Shown here: in pieces, positions 6,331 to 12,684 of the stretch
Numbering within the stretch: the stretch's first letter is position 1
How the letters are laid out: each line of letters opens with the position of its first letter
DNA from: an uncultured Spirochaetales bacterium
Lineage (GTDB): Bacteria; Spirochaetota; Spirochaetia; Sphaerochaetales; Sphaerochaetaceae
Assembly: GCA_937902565.1 (NCBI GenBank)
Contig: CALFMX010000191.1
Span: 1 to 12,684 of the forward strand
Length of the DNA stretch: 12,684 nt
Direction of reading: 5' to 3'
The notes under the pieces: model-generated
The model's input: only the letters and a program-made list of their open reading frames with translations
What the model was told of the DNA's origin: nothing
Database searches by the model: none
Made by a program: the position numbers and the translations under genes

Positions 6331-8238
6331 CTAGCTTGCAAAGAGATCCGCAATCTCCTCCTCATAGAGGCGATTGATCTCAAACCGCTTGAGCTCCTGC
6401 TTGGCCGACAGCTCACGCCCCACCTCGAAGCTCTTGCCCAACAGCGTAAAGCGAACGATGTGCTCGAAGCTCTTGAAGCCATGCTTACTGCTGATGATCT
6501 CCGCCACTGTCCGCTCGATCAGGGCCTTCACCTCGGCCATCTGGGCGAGCTTGTCACTGAGGTAGGGGATCTCCTTCTCATTGAGGTACTCCTCGATGCG
6601 CGCCCTGTTGAGGACGATCAGGGCCCCGAGGTAGCGCTTGTCCTGGCCGAGCACCACCGCGCTCTCGATATACTCGCTCTCACAGAGCTTCGCCTCGATC
6701 GGAATCGGCTCAAGGTTCTCACCCCCTGAGAGGACGATGGTATCCTTTGCCCGGCCGGCGATGGCGAACTCACCCTTGTGCGTCCACATTGCCAGGTCCC
6801 CGGTATCGAGCCACCCATCGCTGGAGAGGACCTTTTCAGTCAGGTCGGGCCGCTTGTAGTACCCCTTCATCACCTGCGGGCCACGGACGAAGAGTACCCC
6901 CTTCTCACCCGGCTCCACATCCCGGCCATCACCATCGACGATGCGCGCCTCGGTCCCCTCGAGCAGGGTCATGGTGCGCTTGACCCCGCCGACAAGCTGG
7001 CGGACCCCGACCACCGGTGCAGACTCGGTCAAGCCGTAGCCATCGAGAAGCTTGATGCCGATGGAGGCGAAGAAGAGGTCGACGCCCTCAGGAAGTGAAC
7101 CGCCACCGCTGACCCCGGCGATGAAGGAGGTGCCGAGCTTCGCCTTGACCTGGCTGAAGACAAGTTTGTCGCCAAGCGCGTAGAGTGGATGCAACAAGAC
7201 CATGGGCAGGGCCGAGCGTACCACATCGAGGGCCCTGTTGCGCTTCTTGAAGGTGGCTACCTTGCCGAAGAAGAGGTCCTTGTTGTGGCTGTAGGAGGAG
7301 GCAACCTTCACAAAGAAGGAGAACATCCCCCGCACCAGGGCACTCTTTCCCTTCATGCTGGCAAAGACGCCAGCCCTCACCGCCTCCCAGATACGGGGCA
7401 CCGACCCCATGAAGTGGGGGTTGATGACCCCCAGGTCGGCGAGCAGGACCGAGCCAAGCGGCTTGGAGTATGCGATCGTCGATGCCTGGTTGACGATGAC
7501 ATACTGCAGAATGCGTTCAAAGGAGTGCCAGACAGGCAGGACACTGAGCCAGCGCTGTCCGGTATCAATACCCTCGATCAGCTTGGGGACGGCCTCGAGC
7601 TGGTAGGCAAAGTTTGCATGGGTGAGCATCACCCCCTTGGGGTCCCCGGTGGTACCGCTGGTGAAGATGATGGTGGCGACCTCACTGTCGACCCCCTTCT
7701 CCCGCTCACCCCGCATGGCAGAGAGGCGTGCGCTGTCCCTGTTCAGCTCCCGTCCCCTCCTGACCAGATCATCCAAGCGCAGGATACGCACGCCACCGAC
7801 CTCAGATCTGGCTGCGGTGTAGCTGTCATCCATGACGATGAGGGTCTTGAGCAGGGGAAGCGTGGAGCAGAGGGAGAGCACTTTGTTGAGCTGGACCTCA
7901 TTCTCGACGAAGCAGAACTCCGCCTCGGTGGTAGAGAGGATGAAGGAGACCTCATAGGGCATCGCATCGCGCCCGCGCGGCACGTCCGCTGCGCCGAGGG
8001 AGAGGATGGCCAGGTCGCTGACGAGCCACTCCTTGCGGTTGTCGCTGATCAGGCCGACACCACTGCCCCGGCGGATGCCGAGCTCGAGGAGCGCCGAGGC
8101 AAGGCTCTCCACCTCGCCGGCAAGCTCGCTATAGGTGACCGAGTTGAAGGTTCCCTTCCCTGTCTTGTACATCTGAGCGGTATTCTCAGCATAGGTATGG
8201 GCTCTCTGAAAGAAGATTTGTGGGATGGTCTGGTACAT
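6331..8238 (-). CDS. FAA1-type long-chain acyl-CoA synthetase
   Basis: This 635-residue protein is an AMP-forming long-chain fatty-acid-CoA ligase (COG1022 type), larger than the second synthetase downstream. Visible are FTSGTTGDPKG (192-202), the PVWHSFER segment typical of FAA1-like enzymes (235-242), GYGLTES (400-406), DTGD (478-481) and the hinge-region GRAKDTIVLSGGENLEP (495-511). Near the C-terminus the second synthetase reads TQKIKRF and this one reads KQELKRF. The residue aligned with the catalytic lysine is thus Glu615, with Lys613 and Lys617 nearby. Either a neighbouring lysine serves, or the adenylation half-reaction is weakened. The start has GGAGG 5 nt upstream and lies below a good promoter. 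It is the first gene of the seven-gene run, 41 nt ahead of the ArsC-like gene. Confidence 0.93.
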   Translation of the reverse strand: MYQTIPQIFFQRAHTYAENTAQMYKTGKGTFNSVTYSELAGEVESLASALLELGIRRGSGVGLISDNRKEWLVSDLAILSLGAADVPRGRDAMPYEVSFILSTTEAEFCFVENEVQLNKVLSLCSTLPLLKTLIVMDDSYTAARSEVGGVRILRLDDLVRRGRELNRDSARLSAMRGEREKGVDSEVATIIFTSGTTGDPKGVMLTHANFAYQLEAVPKLIEGIDTGQRWLSVLPVWHSFERILQYVIVNQASTIAYSKPLGSVLLADLGVINPHFMGSVPRIWEAVRAGVFASMKGKSALVRGMFSFFVKVASSYSHNKDLFFGKVATFKKRNRALDVVRSALPMVLLHPLYALGDKLVFSQVKAKLGTSFIAGVSGGGSLPEGVDLFFASIGIKLLDGYGLTESAPVVGVRQLVGGVKRTMTLLEGTEARIVDGDGRDVEPGEKGVLFVRGPQVMKGYYKRPDLTEKVLSSDGWLDTGDLAMWTHKGEFAIAGRAKDTIVLSGGENLEPIPIEAKLCESEYIESAVVLGQDKRYLGALIVLNRARIEEYLNEKEIPYLSDKLAQMAEVKALIERTVAEIISSKHGFKSFEHIVRFTLLGKSFEVGRELSAKQELKRFEINRLYEEEIADLFAS

Positions 8239-8268
8239 CGTGGCCTCCGCTTCATTGGGATATACCCT

Positions 8269-8298
8269 CTTATATTACACATTTACATTATTTGTCAA
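8269..8298 (-). promoter_or_regulatory. Sigma70-type promoter for the seven-gene minus-strand run
   Basis: On the minus strand a perfect TTGACA (8293-8298) is followed after 18 nt by TATAAG (8269-8274, 5 of 6 matches). An overlapping TAATAT with a 15-nt spacer is a poorer alternative. Transcription would begin near 8262, giving a leader of about 25 nt with the GGAGG of the acyl-CoA synthetase gene. The surrounding DNA is clearly more AT-rich than the genes. Confidence 0.7.
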
Positions 8299-8329
8299 TC
8301 TGTTAATATAGACCATTTCATCTCAATCA

Positions 8330-8359
8330 TTGACTCGCACAACGAAAAGAACTCATAAT
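8330..8359 (+). promoter_or_regulatory. Candidate sigma70-type promoter for asnS
   Basis: TTGACT (8330-8335) and CATAAT (8354-8359) are 18 nt apart, each 5 of 6 matches. Transcription would start near 8366, just ahead of the AAGGAG site, giving a very short leader. That would exclude the ATG at 8358 as a start and fits the ATG at 8385. A second candidate, TTTACA (8282-8287) with TAATAT (8304-8309) 16 nt apart, lies upstream and overlaps the -35 region of the opposing promoter. Confidence 0.5.
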
Positions 8360-8370
8360 GGCTTGTCAGG

Positions 8371-8376
8371 AAGGAG
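8371..8376 (+). promoter_or_regulatory. Ribosome binding site deciding the asnS start
   Basis: AAGGAG ends 8 nt before the ATG at 8385 and 5 nt before an in-frame GTG at 8382. It lies inside the frame if the ATG at 8358 were used, which argues against that start. ATG 8385 is preferred because the resulting N-terminus matches the length of E. coli AsnRS; GTG 8382 remains possible and would add one residue. Confidence 0.7.
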
Positions 8377-8384
8377 CACGTGTG

Positions 8385-9773
<1,389 letters not shown>

Positions 9774-10307
9774 TCAGGGCCCAGGCGACCAGCTGGGCAG
9801 TTGTCTTCACCCCGCTCTTGAGGAAGATATGCTTCTTGTGGGCGACGACCGTCGTCGCCTTGATGCCGAGGTGTGAGGCGATCTGGGCGGTATCGAGCCC
9901 ACTGACGAGCAGGCGTACCACATCCCGTTCACGTGCGGTCAGATAGATAGCCGTCTCTGCACTCTCCTCTGCATACGCCTCAGGTCTTGTGAGGCGTTCG
10001 ATCTTGGCCTCAAGCACCTCATCGCTCTCAAAGAGGGGACAGGTTGCACACTGGGCATCCTCCAAGAGCGTGAAGAGTTGGTCGCAGTGGCCGGGGTGGA
10101 TGATCAGGAGCGCCTCGCCGACCGCCTCCTTTGCCGAGAGGGCGGCCGGCAGGTCTGCGCACCAACAGACACAGAGTTCCCCATCGAGAACAGAGTGAGC
10201 GCTATAGCGCACTGAGGTGATGCGCAGCGTTGCAAGGCGGCTGAGACGGGCGAGCAGGCGCTCGCGTTCGATTGGATTGTGGTAGAGCAGCGTGATGGGA
10301 TGCTTCA

Positions 10308-10329
10308 CACCCCAAAAGGAGAAGGGGTG
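10308..10329 (-). repeat. Small inverted repeat covering the LuxR gene start
   Basis: On the minus strand CACCCC (10324-10329) and GGGGTG (10308-10313) form a 6-bp stem around a 10-nt pyrimidine-rich loop. The 3' arm includes the first base of the GTG start and the only purine-rich bases that could bind the ribosome. There is no T-run after it, so it is not a typical terminator. It could limit initiation of the regulator, or be chance in GC-rich DNA. Confidence 0.4.
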
Positions 10330-10872
10330 CTATGATTGCTTCAGATGCTTGTTCAGGACCCCGTCAAAGGCGTCACTGAACGCCTTCACCTGCCGGTTGT
10401 CCATCGGGCGGTGCTGCTCGCTGTAGATCCCCATCTCCCTGAGCTCACCCATGAGGTTGCGCATCGAGAGGCGCTCACCGACATTTTCGCTGGTATAGAC
10501 CCCGCCACGGTCATCGAGGACCACCAGGCCCTTCTCTGCCAGGCGGCTGGCAAGCGGCACATCATGGGTGATGGCAAGCGCATCCGCCTCGGCGTGGTCG
10601 ACGATCCAGTTGTCGGCGCTATCGAGACCCGCCTCGACCACCACCATCGAGATGGGACTGCGGATCGAGCGAAGGCGGTCACTGTCCTCCTCCCCCGCCT
10701 CCCGCTCCGCTGCGCGTAGCAGGGCGGTATGCTCCTCGTAGGCGCGCCTGACATCCTTGAGGGGACGGTCGGCGACAAAGATGGCGGCAATCCCCTCCCT
10801 CATCACACGCCTGAGGACGATGGCTCTGATCTGGACTGGGAGCGAGTCGGCATCGATGTAGATTTTGCGCAT
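10330..10872 (-). CDS. YaiI/YqxD family protein (DUF188)
   Basis: This is a member of the UPF0178/DUF188 family, a PIN-like fold of unknown function. Visible are the start MRKIYIDADSLP (E. coli YaiI begins MTIWVDADACP), FVADRPL (32-38), GLDSADNWIV (82-91), DALAITHDVPLA (97-108), DRGGVYT (121-127), and ERLSMRNLMGELREMGI (133-149). Acidic residues Asp7, Asp9, Asp84, Asp87 and Asp104 are placed as in a PIN-like metal site. At 180 residues it is about 30 longer than E. coli YaiI; the extra length is a charged helical-looking insert at about 41-72. The start at 10872 fits the family and has a weak TAGG site. An in-frame ATG ten codons upstream has no ribosome site. It lies divergent from pfp and 21 nt ahead of the LuxR gene. 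Confidence 0.88.
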   Translation of the reverse strand: MRKIYIDADSLPVQIRAIVLRRVMREGIAAIFVADRPLKDVRRAYEEHTALLRAAEREAGEEDSDRLRSIRSPISMVVVEAGLDSADNWIVDHAEADALAITHDVPLASRLAEKGLVVLDDRGGVYTSENVGERLSMRNLMGELREMGIYSEQHRPMDNRQVKAFSDAFDGVLNKHLKQS

Positions 10873-10915
10873 ACCCAAGCCTACCGAAGAGGCGGGGGGC
10901 ATGCAAGGGCTCTGC

Positions 10916-10945
10916 TTGAAACAGAGGGGACTTTTGTTCTATGGT
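10916..10945 (+). promoter_or_regulatory. Candidate promoter for the PPi-phosphofructokinase gene
   Basis: TTGAAA (10916-10921) and TATGGT (10940-10945) are 18 nt apart, matching 5 and 4 of 6 consensus bases. A start of transcription near 10953 would give a leader of about 33 nt ending in AGGAG. The -35 hexamer sits in the loop of a small inverted repeat, CTCTG (10910-10914) and CAGAG (10922-10926), which might be an operator or chance. Confidence 0.4.
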
Positions 10946-10974
10946 TGAGGGAGGAAACCAATTACCAAGAAATC

Positions 10975-10979
10975 AGGAG
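10975..10979 (+). promoter_or_regulatory. Ribosome binding site deciding the pfp start
   Basis: AGGAG ends 6 nt before the ATG at 10986. The in-frame ATG at 10941 overlaps the likely -10 element and has no such site, so the shorter protein is preferred. Confidence 0.75.
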
Positions 10980-10985
10980 TGCACT

Positions 10986-12644
10986 ATGGAAATCTCCCCA
11001 TTGCAACAACTTCGCCACGGGTACAAGCCCAAATTGCCGAAGATTCTCAGCGAAGATATCACCACCATCGCCGCAGTCTTCGGAGAGAAGACCGCCCCAA
11101 AACGTGATCAGGACCTGATCAGGGCCCTCTTCCCCCATACCTACGGCAAGAGCCGCGTCTCCTTTGCAAAGGGTCCCAACCCTGCCATCGGCGAAAAACG
11201 CAATGTCGCAGTGATCCTCAGCGGCGGGCAGGCCCCCGGTGGCCACAACGTCATCAGCGGCATCTTCGATGCCCTGAAGGCAGCCAATCCCGAGAACCTG
11301 CTCTACGGCTTCAAGGGCGGCCCCTCCGGCATCCTCGAGGACTCCTATCGCATCATAGACAGCGAGTACCTCGACCCCTACCGCAACACCGGCGGGTTTG
11401 ACATCATCGGCAGCGGGCGCACCAAGCTCGAGACCCTCGAGCAGTTCGAGCGCTGTGCAGAGGTCTGCCTCTCCCACGATATCAGTGCCCTGGTGATCAT
11501 CGGCGGTGATGACTCCAACACCAACGCCGCGGTCCTGGCCGAGTACTTCCTTGAGAAGCGCCACCCGATCCAGGTCATCGGCTGCCCGAAGACGATCGAT
11601 GGGGACCTCAAGAATGAGTACATCGAGATCTCCTTCGGCTTCGATACCGCCACCAAGACCTACAGTGAGCTGATCGGCAACATCGCCCGTGACTCCAACA
11701 GCGCCAAGAAGTATTGGCACTTCATCAAGGTCATGGGTCGCAGTGCCAGCCACATCGGCCTTGAGTGCGCCCTCGAGACCCAGCCCAACATCTGTCTCAT
11801 CGGCGAAGAGGTCGCGGCACGGAAGCAGAGCCTCAAGTCGATCGTCAACGAGATGGCCCAGATCATCAGCGCCCGTGCCGAGCAGGGACTGAACTTCGGC
11901 ATCGCCATCATCCCCGAGGGTGTGATCGAGTTCATCCCCGAGATCAAGGTACTGATCAGCGAGGTCAACGACCTCTTGGCCAGGGAGAGTGAGGCGTTCA
12001 ACGCATTGGCCAAGGCCAACGAGAAGATCGACTTTGTCAAGGACCGCCTCAGCGAGGCATCGGCGGAGGCGTTCGCAATCCTCCCCACCTCCATCAAGGA
12101 GCAGCTGCTCATGGACCGCGACCCCCACGGCAACGTCCAGGTCTCCCGCATCGAGACCGACAAGCTGCTGGCAGAGATGGTCGAGTCCCGCCTCGTAAAG
12201 ATGAAGAGGGAGGGTACCTACAAGGGCAAATTCAGCTCGATGACCCACTTCTTCGGGTATGAGGGGCGCTGTGCATTCCCGACGAACTTCGACAGTGACT
12301 ACTGCTACAGCCTCGGTTACAACGCCTTCCTCCTCATCGCAAGCGGCCTGACCGGCTACATGTCGAGTGTCACCGGCCTGACCAAGCCTGCAGTCGAATG
12401 GAACGCAGGCGGCATCCCCATCACGATGATGATGAACATGGAGGTCCGCCACGGCGAGCCCAAACCGGTCATCGAGAAGGCACTCGTCGACCTCGAAGGC
12501 GAGCCCTTCAAGCACTTTGCCAGAGAGCGGGAGACCTGGGCCATCGAGACCGCCTTCGTCTACCCGGGAGCCATCCAGTACTTCGGCCCCCCCGAGGTCA
12601 GCGACCGCACCACCGTCACCCTCTCCCTCGAACAGGGAGTGTGA
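10986..12644 (+). CDS. pfp: Pyrophosphate-dependent 6-phosphofructokinase, long form
   Basis: The enzyme reversibly phosphorylates fructose 6-phosphate with pyrophosphate instead of ATP, in glycolysis and gluconeogenesis. At 552 residues it matches the long-form PFPs of spirochaetes and plant beta-type subunits. The N-terminus [16 protein letters not shown] is typical. [11 protein letters not shown] (79-88) and GFKGGPSG (108-115) bind the phosphoryl donor side. GGDDSN (173-178) has Asp176 where ATP enzymes have Gly, and PKTIDGD (201-207) has Lys202 where ATP enzymes have Gly; these two residues mark PPi use. Asp205 is the catalytic base. MGRSASH (250-256) and YEGR (425-428) bind the sugar phosphate. 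The gene is complete, ending 40 nt before the contig end. No terminator is visible in the remaining sequence. Confidence 0.96.
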   Translation: MEISPLQQLRHGYKPKLPKILSEDITTIAAVFGEKTAPKRDQDLIRALFPHTYGKSRVSFAKGPNPAIGEKRNVAVILSGGQAPGGHNVISGIFDALKAANPENLLYGFKGGPSGILEDSYRIIDSEYLDPYRNTGGFDIIGSGRTKLETLEQFERCAEVCLSHDISALVIIGGDDSNTNAAVLAEYFLEKRHPIQVIGCPKTIDGDLKNEYIEISFGFDTATKTYSELIGNIARDSNSAKKYWHFIKVMGRSASHIGLECALETQPNICLIGEEVAARKQSLKSIVNEMAQIISARAEQGLNFGIAIIPEGVIEFIPEIKVLISEVNDLLARESEAFNALAKANEKIDFVKDRLSEASAEAFAILPTSIKEQLLMDRDPHGNVQVSRIETDKLLAEMVESRLVKMKREGTYKGKFSSMTHFFGYEGRCAFPTNFDSDYCYSLGYNAFLLIASGLTGYMSSVTGLTKPAVEWNAGGIPITMMMNMEVRHGEPKPVIEKALVDLEGEPFKHFARERETWAIETAFVYPGAIQYFGPPEVSDRTTVTLSLEQGV

Positions 12645-12684
12645 GCTGGTAGAGACCGCACGTACTTTGATGGGTAATCATATT

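Noticed and set aside
7189..8358. 389-residue open frame antisense to the FAA1-type synthetase
   Set aside because: It has shadow composition (Gly, Asp, Leu, His rich), no domain, and runs through the promoter region.
9784..9805. Possible terminator hairpin after asnS (CCCAG and CTGGG arms)
   Set aside because: The 5-bp stem has no following T-run and lies inside the LuxR coding region, so it is not credible as a rho-independent terminator.
10306..10335. yaiI and the LuxR gene as one protein by read-through of the TAG
   Set aside because: They share a frame across the TAG, but each is complete for its family and nothing around the TAG suggests programmed read-through.
10962..12515. 517-residue open frame antisense to pfp
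   Set aside because: It is rich in Asp, Leu, Val and Gly as expected from the complement of GC-rich codons, has no recognisable domain, and lies wholly under a conserved enzyme gene.

Overview
The window is a GC-rich (roughly 58-60%) bacterial chromosomal segment, tightly packed with genes apart from a contaminated left end. The gene content points to the Spirochaetota, and a Sphaerochaeta-like organism is my best guess. It has a long-form pyrophosphate-dependent phosphofructokinase of the Treponema/Borrelia type, two FAA1-type acyl-CoA synthetases, a DUF1846 protein, a WalJ/YycJ-type hydrolase and a bacterial AsnRS. The assignment rests on recognising protein families, not on a database search.

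Layout. Positions 1-29 match the 3' part of the Illumina TruSeq read-2 adapter, so this contig end is partly artificial. A 16-base inverted repeat follows at once, then the C-terminal end of a membrane protein (53-178, + strand, possibly AbrB-like). Seven minus-strand genes lie between 8238 and 179 with gaps of 42, -1, 2, 42, 9 and -1 nt. In transcription order they are: FAA1-type acyl-CoA synthetase, cysteine-less ArsC/Spx-like protein, WalJ/YycJ-type metallo-beta-lactamase-fold protein, second acyl-CoA synthetase with a very basic N-terminus, class I DAHP synthase, DJ-1/YajL-family protein, and DUF1846 protein. A good sigma70-type promoter (TTGACA, 18 nt, TATAAG) sits upstream of the first gene, so the run may be one long operon. 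Overlapping or nearly overlapping stop and start signals suggest translational coupling at several junctions.

On the other side of the AT-rich divergent region (8239-8384) is asnS on the + strand. Its 3' end overlaps by 41 bp the 3' end of a convergent minus-strand LuxR-type regulator with a cysteine/histidine-rich N-terminal region. Just upstream of that regulator on the same strand is a YaiI/YqxD (DUF188) gene with an internal insertion. The last gene, on the + strand, is the PPi-dependent phosphofructokinase, divergent from yaiI. The final 40 nt (12645-12684) show nothing I can name. Apart from the contig end there is no gene-free stretch over 300 nt. I saw no tRNA, rRNA, CRISPR array, insertion sequence or convincing rho-independent terminator.

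How it fits together. Most of the content is core metabolism: fatty-acid activation, entry into aromatic amino-acid synthesis, asparaginyl-tRNA charging, and PPi-linked glycolysis. The less understood parts are the DJ-1/DUF1846 pair behind DAHP synthase, the ArsC-like and WalJ-like pair between two acyl-CoA synthetases, and the LuxR regulator. I found no clear defence system, biosynthetic cluster or mobile element. The unusual points are protein-level oddities, listed as findings.
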